Assembly (NCBI RefSeq): GCF_006494655.1
Contig: NZ_VHIM01000005.1
Span: 240,590 to 304,589, forward strand
DNA: 64,000 bases
Source: Arthrobacter agilis
GTDB lineage: Bacteria; Actinomycetota; Actinomycetes; Actinomycetales; Micrococcaceae
Direction of reading: 5' to 3'
Positions 7,386 to 15,871 of this stretch are shown in pieces. The notes beneath the pieces are model-generated. The model saw nothing but the letters and a program-made list of their open reading frames with translations, was not told where the DNA came from and ran no database searches. Positions within the stretch are counted from its first letter, which is position 1. The number at the start of each line of letters is the position of its first letter. The position numbers were made by a program, and so were the translations under genes.

Positions 7386-9638
7386 CTAGTCGAGGAGGGC
7401 TGCGCCCGCCGCCACCGACGTGTGCCTGGTGATCCAGGGAGCAACCTCTGCTGCGGGCAGCGGCCGGGCGAAGTGGAAGCCCTGGGCGAGGTCACACCCC
7501 AGTGTCCGGAGCTCCAGCAGGGTCTCCTCGTTGTCCACGCCTTCGGCGACCACGCGCAGGTCGAGGCTGTGCGCCAGGCCGATGATCGATCCCACGAGGC
7601 CGGTGGCCCGACGATCGGTGCGCATCGCGGAGATGAACGACCGGTCCAGTTTGAGCTCGTCGGCGGGAAGATCACGCAGATGGGCCAGGGAGCTGTACCC
7701 GGTGCCGAAGTCGTCGATCGAGACCTGGATGCCGTCGGAGCGCAGCCGCGCGAGGATCTTCGCCGAGTGGACGGGATCGGCCATCAGCATGTCCTCCGTG
7801 ATCTCGAGCATGAGACAGCCCGCAGGGATGCTGCGCTCCTCGAGGAGCGTGCGGACCTGTCGGGGCAGGCCGCGCTGGATCCGGGAGCCGGAGAGGTTCA
7901 CCGCCACGCTGATCCCCAGCCCCGCTGTGTGCCAGTGCGAGGCCTGGTCCGCTGCCGCCCCGAGCACGATCGCCGAGAGCTCGGGCATCAGGCCGGCTTC
8001 CTCGGCCAGGGGCAGGAACGACGTCGGCGGCAGCTGGCCGAGCACGGGGTGGTTCCACCTGATCAGGGCCTCGACGCTCGTCACGGCATCGCCGGAGAGC
8101 TGCACCTTGGGCTGATAGTGCAGTTCGAACTGTCCCTCGGCCAGCGCGGTGCGGAGCTCCTGCAGCATCCTCAGTTTGCGGGCGCCGCCGTCGTCGTCCA
8201 TCGAACTGTAGAGATGGTGACCGCTCCGCTCGGCCTTGGCCCGGAACATGGCGATGTCCGCCTTGCGCATCAGGAGATCGATGTCGGTGCCGTTCTCCGG
8301 GGTGAGGGCTATGCCGATGCTGACTTCGGCCTTCAGGGAGGCCGTGTCGATCTGGACCGGTTCGGCGAGAGCGCCCTGCAGACGCCGCGCCACCTTCAGG
8401 GCGTCCTCCGAGGAGCCTCCCTCGAGGAACACCGCGAACTCGTCGCCGCCGAAGCGTGCCAGGAGATCGTTCGACGTCAGCTGCCGGGCGAACCGCTCGG
8501 CGACCTGGACGAGGAGGGCGTCCCCCACGCTGTGGCCCAGCGCATCATTGACGTCCTTGAAGCGGTCGAGGTCCAAGAAGAACAGGGCCCCGGAACGTCG
8601 TCCGCCGAGGCGGCCCCGGAGCTCGGTCGCGAATCCGCGGCGATTGGGCAGCCCGGTCAGGTCATCGGTGCTCGCGAGCGTTCCCAGCATGCGGTTGCGG
8701 AAGAGGAGGGGCGCCGCGGCCAGCAGGAGCGTGAGGGCAGCGAGGATCTGGGCGAGGGGTGCAACGGGCACCTGGCAGCCGATGAGCAGGACGGCGACGG
8801 CGGACGCCGTGGACACCATGAGCGTGGCAGCGGGCAGGCCGCGGTCGCGACGACGGAACGCCGCGCCGGCGCGCGCCACGCTGTCGACCCACAGTGCGAT
8901 ACCGGCGACACCCAGGATCCAGCCGGCCTCGGTGATCGAACCGGGGAGATCCGCCCGCGTACCGAGCGCGAACGCGATGTCCGCGGCCGCGAAGAGCACC
9001 AGCCCGATGACGAGCAGCGGCCAGCGCGGCCCGAGATCGAGCCCGCGGGAGGCCAGCAGGCCACCGACGGCCGTGATGAGCAGGAGATCGAGCAGGGGGT
9101 AGCTGACGACGACCGCCACGTCGAAGGTCGTGCCCTCGGCTGTCCCGGCCCGTAGGACCGGTGCGAGGGTCATGGCCATGAGCGACGCCGCCGCCAGCGC
9201 CCCCACCACGCTGTCCAGCAGCAACGGCCACGTGGAACCCTTCAGCTTCCGCACGGTCACGGCGAGGGCAGCGAGCATCAGCGGGTAGAAGGCGAGATAG
9301 GCGATATCCGCTCCCGAGACGACGGGAGGCGCCGGCTGCCCGGTGAACGCGATGAGGTAGTAGGCGTCGCCGGCGGTGTAGACGGTCACCGCGGCGGAGG
9401 CGAGCAGGACCTGCCATTGACGTCCGGTGCGCAGGAGCGCCGTTGCGCAGACGGCGACGGCGGCCAGCTCCACCAGGGTGCCGAGCCAGGGGCCGACGGC
9501 GTCGAACCGGACCAGGTCGCCGAGCAGCAGTCCCAGCAGGTACAGCACGGAGAGAGCCATCATCGCGATCACCGCACGCCGTGGAACCACCGGCCGCACC
9601 GGGTTCTCCCCGGTCATCCCACGCGCTTCATCACGCAC
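7386..9638 (-). CDS. Membrane GGDEF-EAL cyclic-di-GMP protein
   Basis: A 750-residue protein with about ten hydrophobic segments in the first 300 residues (MASE-like sensor), a GGDEF domain (motif RFGGDEF at about residue 397) and an EAL domain (SVEAL at about 521). The residues needed for phosphodiesterase activity are visible: EAL, NLSG, LEITED, IDDFGTGYSS, the Lys of ELKLD, VAEGVDNEE and the Gln of DLAQGFHFARPL. The GGDEF motif is intact, but the inhibitory RxxD position reads TSND, so product inhibition at that site is probably absent. It is placed leftward between flgN and the divergent flagellin, suggesting a role in motility/sessility choice. The direction of net activity cannot be read from sequence. 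Confidence 0.92.
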   Translation of the reverse strand: MRDEARGMTGENPVRPVVPRRAVIAMMALSVLYLLGLLLGDLVRFDAVGPWLGTLVELAAVAVCATALLRTGRQWQVLLASAAVTVYTAGDAYYLIAFTGQPAPPVVSGADIAYLAFYPLMLAALAVTVRKLKGSTWPLLLDSVVGALAAASLMAMTLAPVLRAGTAEGTTFDVAVVVSYPLLDLLLITAVGGLLASRGLDLGPRWPLLVIGLVLFAAADIAFALGTRADLPGSITEAGWILGVAGIALWVDSVARAGAAFRRRDRGLPAATLMVSTASAVAVLLIGCQVPVAPLAQILAALTLLLAAAPLLFRNRMLGTLASTDDLTGLPNRRGFATELRGRLGGRRSGALFFLDLDRFKDVNDALGHSVGDALLVQVAERFARQLTSNDLLARFGGDEFAVFLEGGSSEDALKVARRLQGALAEPVQIDTASLKAEVSIGIALTPENGTDIDLLMRKADIAMFRAKAERSGHHLYSSMDDDGGARKLRMLQELRTALAEGQFELHYQPKVQLSGDAVTSVEALIRWNHPVLGQLPPTSFLPLAEEAGLMPELSAIVLGAAADQASHWHTAGLGISVAVNLSGSRIQRGLPRQVRTLLEERSIPAGCLMLEITEDMLMADPVHSAKILARLRSDGIQVSIDDFGTGYSSLAHLRDLPADELKLDRSFISAMRTDRRATGLVGSIIGLAHSLDLRVVAEGVDNEETLLELRTLGCDLAQGFHFARPLPAAEVAPWITRHTSVAAGAALLD

Positions 9639-9658
9639 CGGATACTTCCTTCCATCCT

Positions 9659-9678
9659 GTGATCAGGAGCCTGATCAC
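9659..9678. promoter_or_regulatory. Perfect inverted repeat upstream of the GGDEF-EAL gene
   Basis: GTGATCAGG, 2 bases, CCTGATCAC: a perfect 9-bp dyad 21 bases before the ATG of the cyclic-di-GMP gene, between its ribosome site and the upstream region. It could be an operator for a dimeric repressor; no such regulator is encoded nearby. Confidence 0.5.
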
Positions 9679-9813
9679 CGAGTGAGACTATGCCTCCCGC
9701 GCAGGCCCGGTGACCGGTACGGGGTGCCGCGGTCCAACCCACAGGCAAAACTGTGATGCTGCTGCGTCAACCTGTGCCCTTGGTGGAAGAAGAAAAAAAG
9801 ATTCTCCGATTCC

Positions 9814-9840
9814 CTTACATCGCGTGCTGCCCCACCGATA
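9814..9840 (+). promoter_or_regulatory. Motility-sigma promoter of flagellin fliC
   Basis: CTTACA (9814-9819), 15 bases, CCGATA (9835-9840), followed by GCT. Same architecture as the flgN, flgB, flbD and fliM sites. It predicts a leader of about 55 bases that holds the GGA hairpin. Confidence 0.78.
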
Positions 9841-9852
9841 GCTCTCGGTACT

Positions 9853-9894
9853 GGCCCACGGACGGGCCGGTGCACGCAGCCCTTTCACGGAGGA
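9853..9894 (+). promoter_or_regulatory. Putative CsrA-binding leader of fliC (GGA hairpin plus GGA in the SD)
   Basis: Bases 9853-9868 form GGCCC / ACGGAC / GGGCC, a 5-bp stem that presents GGA in the loop. A second GGA lies in CACGGAGGA, the ribosome site of fliC (9889-9894), about 29 bases downstream. Two GGA sites, one in a hairpin and one over the Shine-Dalgarno, are the known arrangement for CsrA repression of Bacillus hag. Here it is predicted only from sequence. Confidence 0.6.
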
Positions 9895-9901
9895 ATACAT
9901 C

Positions 9902-10756
9902 ATGGGTTTCCAGATCAACACCAACACCGCGGCCAACACCGCATACCGCAACCTCTCCAACACGCAGAACGACATCTCGAAGTCCCTCGAGAAGCTGTCC
10001 AGCGGCCTGCGCATCAACCGTGCAGCCGATGACGCCGCCGGCCTGGCAATCTCCGAGGGCCTGCGCTCGCAGATCGGCGGCCTGGGAGTTGCAGCCCGCA
10101 ACGCCCAGGACGGCATCAGCGTGGTCCAGACCGCTGAAGGTGCGCTGAGCGAAGTGCACAGCATCCTCCAGCGTGTCCGTGACCTCTCGGTCCAGGCGGG
10201 CAACGACTCCAACGATGCGAACTCACGCACCGCGATCAAGGAGGAGGCGACAGCCCTGGTCGACGAGCTGGACCGGCTGTCCAAGGTCACCGACTTCAAC
10301 GGCTCCAAGCTCCTTGACGGCTCTGCCGGCACGGCTGGTGTCATGTCCTTCCAGGTCGGGGCGAACAAGGATGGGGCGAACCAGATCACGGTCGACCTGA
10401 CCGGTGCCAACATCTCCTCGCTGGCTGCCGGCCTGAAGACTGCCATCATCGACACCGACGGCTTCGCCTCCGCTACCGCGGCGGCCGATTCGATCGCGAC
10501 CGTCAACACCGCGATCACGACTGTCTCGACCGCTCGTTCGAGCCTCGGTGCCGTGCAGAACCGCGTCGAGTCCGCGATCAACAGCATCAACGTCTCGCAG
10601 GAGAACCTCTCGGCGGCCAAGTCCCGCATCACCGACACCGACATGGCGAAGGAGATGGCGGACTTCACCCGCTCGAACATCCTCTCGCAGGCCGGTACCG
10701 CGATGCTCTCGCAGGCCAACCAGATGAACCAGGGTGTCCTCCAGCTCCTCCGCTAG
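9902..10756 (+). CDS. fliC: Flagellin FliC
   Basis: A 284-residue flagellin holding only the conserved D0/D1 parts: the N-terminal [13 protein letters not shown] and [20 protein letters not shown], and the C-terminal [19 protein letters not shown] ending QLLR. The variable D2/D3 region is almost absent, so filaments should be smooth. It polymerises outside the cell as the filament; FliS is its chaperone and FliD its cap, both encoded next. A strong ribosome site GGAGGA precedes ATG 9902. Transcription is predicted from the motility promoter at 9814-9840 and translation control from the CsrA-type leader. A 15-bp hairpin follows the gene. Confidence 0.97.
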   Translation: MGFQINTNTAANTAYRNLSNTQNDISKSLEKLSSGLRINRAADDAAGLAISEGLRSQIGGLGVAARNAQDGISVVQTAEGALSEVHSILQRVRDLSVQAGNDSNDANSRTAIKEEATALVDELDRLSKVTDFNGSKLLDGSAGTAGVMSFQVGANKDGANQITVDLTGANISSLAAGLKTAIIDTDGFASATAAADSIATVNTAITTVSTARSSLGAVQNRVESAINSINVSQENLSAAKSRITDTDMAKEMADFTRSNILSQAGTAMLSQANQMNQGVLQLLR

Positions 10757-10780
10757 ACGGTGAGTATGTAGGCGAAAGGT

Positions 10781-10827
10781 GCACGGTGGCGGGACTGATC
10801 CTGGACCGAAAGGTCCCGCCACCGTGC
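10781..10827 (+). terminator. Hairpin after fliC (terminator or attenuator)
   Basis: GCACGGTGGCGGGAC (10781-10795) pairs perfectly with 10813-10827 around a 17-base loop. No T run follows. It stands between fliC and fliD, for which no separate motility promoter is visible, so it may only reduce read-through or protect the abundant flagellin mRNA. Confidence 0.7.
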
Positions 10828-10884
10828 ATTCGCCGCACAACAGTCCTGATGAACACGCAGTACACCCGGCCCGAGAGGTAAACC

Positions 10885-12258
10885 ATGGCGTTCTCGATCG
10901 ACGGTATCGCCAGCGGGCTGGACACCACGAACATGATCAACCAGCTCATGCAGCTGGAAGCCCGCCCCCAGACGATTCTCAAGGCCAAGGCCGCTTCGAC
11001 GCAGGGCTTCGTCACCGCGCTGCAACAGCTGAACACGCGGTTGAACTCCCTCACCGAGCTCGCCACCAAGACCACGAAGCCTTTGGCATTCGACCTCTAC
11101 ACGGTCGCCAGCACCTCCGACGCCGCCACCGCCACCGCGGCGCCGTCGGCCGGCGCCGGGACCCTCGACTTCACCGTCAGGCAGCTCGCCTCGTCGCAGT
11201 CCTCCGTCACGGGCGCCATGACATCCTTCTCGCCGGCGGCCTCGACGCTCACCGTGCAGGCGAAGGACGGCACCACCACCGAGATCGCCACCACCGGAAC
11301 GCTCGACGACGTCGTCGCCTCCGTGAACAAGGCCGGAGTCGGTATCACCGCCACGAAGGTCAGTGCAGGGACGGACGCCGCCGGAGCCCAGCAGTACCGC
11401 CTTCAGTTCACCGCACAGGAGACCGGCGCCGAGCACGCCTTCGCGGTCTTCCGGGGAACGTCGGCCGATGTGGCCGCCGGCACTGCGACCGACCTCTTCT
11501 CCGAGCCCGGAGCGGCGACGGTCCGCACCCCGCAGGATGCCGAGATCGTCCTCTGGGGAGGCACAGCGGCCGAGCAGAGCGTGGCGTCGTCCTCGAACAC
11601 CTTCACCGATGTCCTACCCGGGGTATCCGTCATCGTTGCCAAGACCACTACCGAGCCGGTCTCCGTGACGGTCTCCCGTGATGCCGAAGCCACCACCGCG
11701 AAGGCGAAGGAGCTCGTGGAGGCTCTTCGGAGCGTCTTGTCCTTCGTTGATACGAACAGCAAGGTGGCGCCTGGTGCCACGGCCGGGGCAGCACCGATCT
11801 CAGGCAAGTTCACGGGCGACAGTGCGGTCCGCGGCGTCACCCAGTCGATGCTCACTGCAGCCACGGCGCCGATCAATGGTCGATCGACGACGGAATTCGG
11901 TATCACGCTGACCCGCTCCGGGACCGTGGAGTTCGACGCCGAGAAGTTCGCGGCCGCGCTCGCGAAGGACCCGAACACCGTGAAGGACGCGCTCACCCAG
12001 CTTTCCTCGCGCGTCGCGGAGGCCGGCAAGGTTGCCTCGGACAAGTATGACGGCGAGCTCACCCGCCGCATCCAGAGCCAGGAGTCGGCGGTCCGCAGCC
12101 TCAACGACCAGGCGTCGGCGTGGGACACACGGCTGGAGAAGCGCCGCTCGACGCTGGAGCGCACCTACTCCGCCCTCGAGGTCCAACTCTCACAACTCCA
12201 ATCACAGGGGGACTGGCTGTCCTCCCAACTCTCGAACATCCCATCCTGGAGTAATTGA
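10885..12258 (+). CDS. fliD: Flagellar filament cap protein FliD
   Basis: A 457-residue FliD (HAP2). The N-terminal family signature FSIDGIASGLDTTNMINQLM is followed by the central FliD domains. The C-terminal coiled region contains RRIQSQESAVRSLNDQ and DTRLEKRRSTLERTYSALEV, typical for the family. FliD sits at the filament tip and folds flagellin subunits into place. A GAGAGG ribosome site precedes ATG 10885. Its stop overlaps the fliS start (TGATG), indicating coupled translation. Confidence 0.95.
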   Translation: MAFSIDGIASGLDTTNMINQLMQLEARPQTILKAKAASTQGFVTALQQLNTRLNSLTELATKTTKPLAFDLYTVASTSDAATATAAPSAGAGTLDFTVRQLASSQSSVTGAMTSFSPAASTLTVQAKDGTTTEIATTGTLDDVVASVNKAGVGITATKVSAGTDAAGAQQYRLQFTAQETGAEHAFAVFRGTSADVAAGTATDLFSEPGAATVRTPQDAEIVLWGGTAAEQSVASSSNTFTDVLPGVSVIVAKTTTEPVSVTVSRDAEATTAKAKELVEALRSVLSFVDTNSKVAPGATAGAAPISGKFTGDSAVRGVTQSMLTAATAPINGRSTTEFGITLTRSGTVEFDAEKFAAALAKDPNTVKDALTQLSSRVAEAGKVASDKYDGELTRRIQSQESAVRSLNDQASAWDTRLEKRRSTLERTYSALEVQLSQLQSQGDWLSSQLSNIPSWSN

Positions 12259-12716
12259 TGCTGAACCCGAACGGCTATCAGGCCAAGCGCTCACAGTACG
12301 TGCAGGACGCCGTCCTCTCGGCGACCCCGGCGGGCCTGCTCACCATGCTCTACGACCGGCTGCTGCTGGACCTCGCGCGGGCGGGCGCCGCGCAGGAGTC
12401 CGCGGACTGGGCGGTGGCGAGCGAGAATCTGCTCCACGCCCAGGACATCGTCGCGGAGCTCATGTCCTCGCTGCGCACGGACGTCTGGGACGGTGCCGCG
12501 GGGCTCCTTTCCATCTACACCTACGTGCGGCAGACCCTGGTGGGCGCGAACGTGGGTCGGGACCGCACCAAGACCGCCGAATGCGCGGACATCCTGGAAC
12601 CGCTGCGCCTGGCGTGGCACGAGGCCGCCCGGACGGGAGCGCCGGCCGCACCCGCGATGGCGGCTGCCACGGCGACCGGCGCGCCGCGGTCACTGGGAGT
12701 GCTCGGTGTCGGCTGA
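12258..12716 (+). CDS. fliS: Flagellin export chaperone FliS
   Basis: A 152-residue helical FliS. The typical start MLNPNGYQAKRSQYVQDAV leads into ATPAGLLTMLYDRLLLDL, the helix that cradles the flagellin C terminus. FliS prevents early polymerisation of flagellin and delivers it to FlhA. ATG 12258 overlaps the fliD stop by one base; a TTG one codon upstream is also possible. GGAG just ahead serves as ribosome site. It is longer at the C terminus than the roughly 130-residue family average (Ala-rich tail). Confidence 0.93.
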   Translation: MLNPNGYQAKRSQYVQDAVLSATPAGLLTMLYDRLLLDLARAGAAQESADWAVASENLLHAQDIVAELMSSLRTDVWDGAAGLLSIYTYVRQTLVGANVGRDRTKTAECADILEPLRLAWHEAARTGAPAAPAMAAATATGAPRSLGVLGVG

Positions 12717-13062
12717 ACCACCTCGTCACGACTCCTCGGTGACCCCCGCCCTCATGGCGTGGAGCTCCGTGCTCGACGCCCTCGAGGCTGCGGTCGACGA
12801 GGCAGAAGCGGGGGAGCTCACCCCCTCGACCCTCGTGCACCAGGCCGCGGCCCTGGGGAGCTGGACGCCGCCACGCACGGACGGCCCGATCCCCACGGCC
12901 CTCGTGGCGCGCGCCCGCGGCATCCGTGAACGCCAGCGCACCGCGATCGCCGGTCTCGCCGCAGAGGCCGGCATGCTGCGTCGCCACCGCTCCGCACTGG
13001 GCACCGTGCAGGCCGCGACCGCGCCGCCGCTGTCCTCCGTCTACGTCGACGTGACGGGCTGA
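12706..13062 (+). CDS. Small helical protein in the FliT position
   Basis: A roughly 118-residue, mostly helical protein whose GTG start at 12706 overlaps fliS by 11 bases, with GGGAG upstream; ATG 12753 is an alternative. It contains SSVLDALEAAVDEAEAGEL and a second helical part ARARGIRERQRTAIAGLAAE. In many bacteria the gene after fliS encodes FliT, the FliD chaperone, which is also a short helical bundle. Position and build fit a FliT-like chaperone, but sequence identity is too weak to be certain. Confidence 0.6.
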   Translation: MSAEPPRHDSSVTPALMAWSSVLDALEAAVDEAEAGELTPSTLVHQAAALGSWTPPRTDGPIPTALVARARGIRERQRTAIAGLAAEAGMLRRHRSALGTVQAATAPPLSSVYVDVTG

Positions 13063-13080
13063 AAATTCTTCCCGCAGCAG

Positions 13081-13108
13081 CTAACGGCCGGGCTCCCCGC
13101 GTCCGATA
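13081..13108 (+). promoter_or_regulatory. Motility-sigma promoter of the flgB operon
   Basis: CTAACG (13081-13086), 16 bases, CCGATA (13103-13108), followed by GTC. It is placed ahead of flgB, the first gene of the basal-body/export run, with about 70 bases of leader. Confidence 0.75.
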
Positions 13109-13186
13109 GTCGCCGGTGAGCATGGATCGCTCACCTTCCTGGCCATGGATCGGCCGCTCAGCCTTGCTAGAAGAGGTTCTGCCGCC

Positions 13187-13528
13187 GTGCTCGATTCCGT
13201 GTCCTCGCTCGCCATGCGAAGCGCCCTCGATGGGCTCGCCCTGCGCCAACGCGTCACCGCGAACAACATCGCCAATGTCAACACCCCCGGGTTCCACGCC
13301 CAGCGCGTCAGCTTCGAGGACGCCCTCGCCCGCTCGGTGTCGATGGGCGACGGCAGCGTGCAGGCCACCACGGACACCTCCCTCGAACCCACCCGGCTGA
13401 ACGGCAGCAACGTCAACCTGGACACCGAGACCCTCTCCAACATCGACACGGTGCTGCGCTTCCAGTTCGCCGCCCGTGCCGTCGAGGGCCCCTTCACCAG
13501 CATCCGCACCGCCCTGAGGACCTCCTGA
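13187..13528 (+). CDS. flgB: Flagellar proximal rod protein FlgB
   Basis: A 113-residue FlgB of usual size. It begins VLDSVSSLAMRSALDGLALR and carries the rod signature ANNIANVNTPGF, followed by SFEDAL and a C-terminal rod helix. FlgB joins FliE and FlgC in the proximal rod. GTG 13187 was chosen over the longer in-frame ATG 13145 because family members begin at this point and AGAGGT lies about 9 bases upstream. The stop overlaps flgC by one base. Confidence 0.93.
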   Translation: MLDSVSSLAMRSALDGLALRQRVTANNIANVNTPGFHAQRVSFEDALARSVSMGDGSVQATTDTSLEPTRLNGSNVNLDTETLSNIDTVLRFQFAARAVEGPFTSIRTALRTS

Positions 13529-13920
13529 TGACCTTCGACGCCATCGGGATCTCCGGCACCGGCCTCACCCTGCACCGCAAGTGGCTCGATGCGGTCGCCG
13601 ACAACATGGCCAACGCCAACACGGTCACCTCCACGGATGGTGCGGCCTTCCAGCAGCGCTACATCACGGCGCGAGCCGATTCGAACGGCCAGGGCGCGTA
13701 TGTCGCCGGCGCCGAGTTCGGCAGTGCCGAGGGCCGCCTGGTCCACGAACCCGACCACCCCCTGGCGGACGAGGACGGTTACGTCCGCTACCCCGACATC
13801 GACATGAGCGCCCAGATGGGCCAGCTCATCATGGCGCAGCGCGGCTACCAGGCCAACGCAGCCGTCGTCGACCGCGCCAAGGCCACCTATGAGGCCGCTC
13901 TCCAGATCGGACGTTCCTGA
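13528..13920 (+). CDS. flgC: Flagellar proximal rod protein FlgC
   Basis: A 130-residue FlgC. N-terminal motif FDAIGISGTGLTLHRKWLD followed by DNMANANT replaces the consensus ANNxANxxT. The C terminus has MGQLIMAQRGYQANAAVVD, the shared rod/hook ending. It forms the rod with FlgB and FliE and is secreted by the flagellar export gate. One-base overlaps with flgB and fliE indicate coupled translation. Confidence 0.95.
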   Translation: MTFDAIGISGTGLTLHRKWLDAVADNMANANTVTSTDGAAFQQRYITARADSNGQGAYVAGAEFGSAEGRLVHEPDHPLADEDGYVRYPDIDMSAQMGQLIMAQRGYQANAAVVDRAKATYEAALQIGRS

Positions 13921-14231
13921 TGCCCATGCCCGCCATCCCCGCGATCGGGGCGACCCAACCCGTCGCCTCCTCCTACCTGCCGTCCGTCGACCGAACGTCC
14001 GACGCCGGCGGGCAGGGGTTCGCCGCGTCGCTCACCTCGGCCGTCGACAACGTGCAGTCGCTGCAGTCGACGTCGAACGGGCTCGCCGTGCAGGCCGTCA
14101 CGGGTGACCTGACCGACATCCACAACGCCACACTGGCCTCGACGCGCGCCCAGGTGACGCTCGAGCTCGTCGCCGCCGTCCGCAACAAGGGCGTCGACGC
14201 CTTCAACGAGATCATGAGGATGCAGGCCTGA
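13920..14231 (+). CDS. fliE: Flagellar hook-basal body protein FliE
   Basis: A 103-residue FliE. Conserved parts are GQGFAASLTSAVDNVQSLQ and the C-terminal VTLELVAAVRNKGVDAFNEI before MRMQA. FliE links the MS ring (FliF) and the export gate to the rod. It is located in the standard order flgB-flgC-fliE-fliF and overlaps both neighbours by one base. Confidence 0.95.
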   Translation: MPMPAIPAIGATQPVASSYLPSVDRTSDAGGQGFAASLTSAVDNVQSLQSTSNGLAVQAVTGDLTDIHNATLASTRAQVTLELVAAVRNKGVDAFNEIMRMQA

Positions 14232-15871
14232 TGCCCACGCCACTGTCCACCGCCGCGACCCGCCTCGGCGATGCCGCCAAGAGCTTCACCATCGCCCAGC
14301 GCACCATCGCCATCATCGGCGTCGCCGTCCTGGTGCTCGGCGCCTTCGCCCTCACCTCGTGGCTGTCCAAGCCCTCGCTCACCCCGCTCTTCTCGGGCCT
14401 GAGCGGTGAGGATGCCAGCACCATCGTCGACCAGCTGCAGACGGACGGCGTGCCGTACGAACTGACGAACGGTGGCGGCACCATCCTCGTCCCGGAGGGC
14501 AGCGTGTATGACCAGCGGATCAAGGCCGCCTCTGCCGGCCTGCCGTCGTCGTCGACCGGCGGGTACTCGCTGCTCGACGACATGGGGGTGACCTCCTCCG
14601 AGTTCCAGCAGTCCACCACCTACAAGCGGGCCCTCGAGGGCGAGTTGGCCGCGACCGTCTCCGCGATCGACGGCGTCAAGACCGCCACCGTCCGCCTCGC
14701 CATCCCCGAGGACACGGTGTTCGTGGCCGAGCAGGGCAAGCCGACCGCCTCCGTGTTCGTGCAGACGACCCCGGGGAAGACCCTCTCCAGCGACCAGGTG
14801 CAGGCCATCACCCACCTGACCTCGGCCTCGATCGACCGCATGGACGCCGCGGACGTCGCGGTGATCGACGCCACGGGCCGGGTACTCTCCGCCGTCGGTG
14901 TCGGAGCCGTGGGCGGCGCGGACCAGCAGTCGTCCGACTACGAGCAGCGCGTCCAGGCGTCCGTGCAGACGATGCTCGACCGCGTGCTCGGAGCCGGCAA
15001 TGCGACCGTCGCCGTTGCCGCGGACATGAAGCGGGAGAGCGCGGAGCGCGTCGAGGAGACATTCACGACGCCGGAGGACGCCCCCGCCCTGAACGAGTCC
15101 ACCACCACCGAGGCCTATGAGGGTGCCGGGGGCGGCAACGCAGGAATCCTCGGCCCGGACAACATCGCCGTACCCGAGGGCGAGACGAACGGCGACGGCA
15201 CCTTCAACTCCGAGTCCAGCACGCGGAACAACGCCGTCAACAAGACCACCGAGTCCACCACCGTCCCCGCGGGCGGCATCAACCGCCAGACCGTGTCCGT
15301 CGCGGTCAACCGGGGGGCCACGGCGAACATGGACGTCGCCGCCCTGACGGCGCTCGTCTCCGGCGCCGCCGGGATCGACGAGGCGCGCGGTGACATCGTC
15401 ACCGTGGAGGAACTGCCGTTCAACAACGACGGCGCCAACGCCGCTGCCGATGCGCTCGCCGAGGCGGAGGCCGCCGCGGCCGAACTGCAGCGGGCCGAAC
15501 TCATCCGGATGCTCTCCATCGTGGCCGCTGTCCTGTTCGTCGTCATCGTCGCCCTGATCGTCTACGCCCGGCGCTCCCGCCGGCAGCGGCGCGAGCCGCT
15601 GGATCTCGGCGAGCTGCAGGGCGTGTACCCCGCGATCCCGGCACCGAGCACCCCGGCCATCGATCCCGCCGTCGCCCTCATCAGCGACACGGATCCGTCG
15701 CCGAGCACCACCTCCATCGACGTCGCCGCCGTGCAGCAGGCGTTGCAGGCGGGTGCGGCCGAGAACGAGGTGGAGCGGATGCGCGCGGAGATCGATGCCC
15801 TCGCTTCCCAGGATCCCGCGAAGACGGCCGAGTTCCTGCGCAGCATGATGGATGACAGGCAGAGCGTGTGA
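14231..15871 (+). CDS. fliF: Flagellar MS-ring protein FliF
   Basis: A 546-residue FliF with a transmembrane helix near residues 20-45, the ring-building motif region (SLTPLFSGLSGEDASTIVDQ, then PYELTNGGGTILVP) and a second transmembrane helix near 415-440 (LSIVAAVLFVVIVALIVYAR). The cytoplasmic tail carries the FliG-binding end (EFLRSMMDD at the terminus region). About 26 copies or more form the MS ring in other species. It overlaps fliE by one base and fliG by four. Confidence 0.97.
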   Translation: MPTPLSTAATRLGDAAKSFTIAQRTIAIIGVAVLVLGAFALTSWLSKPSLTPLFSGLSGEDASTIVDQLQTDGVPYELTNGGGTILVPEGSVYDQRIKAASAGLPSSSTGGYSLLDDMGVTSSEFQQSTTYKRALEGELAATVSAIDGVKTATVRLAIPEDTVFVAEQGKPTASVFVQTTPGKTLSSDQVQAITHLTSASIDRMDAADVAVIDATGRVLSAVGVGAVGGADQQSSDYEQRVQASVQTMLDRVLGAGNATVAVAADMKRESAERVEETFTTPEDAPALNESTTTEAYEGAGGGNAGILGPDNIAVPEGETNGDGTFNSESSTRNNAVNKTTESTTVPAGGINRQTVSVAVNRGATANMDVAALTALVSGAAGIDEARGDIVTVEELPFNNDGANAAADALAEAEAAAAELQRAELIRMLSIVAAVLFVVIVALIVYARRSRRQRREPLDLGELQGVYPAIPAPSTPAIDPAVALISDTDPSPSTTSIDVAAVQQALQAGAAENEVERMRAEIDALASQDPAKTAEFLRSMMDDRQSV

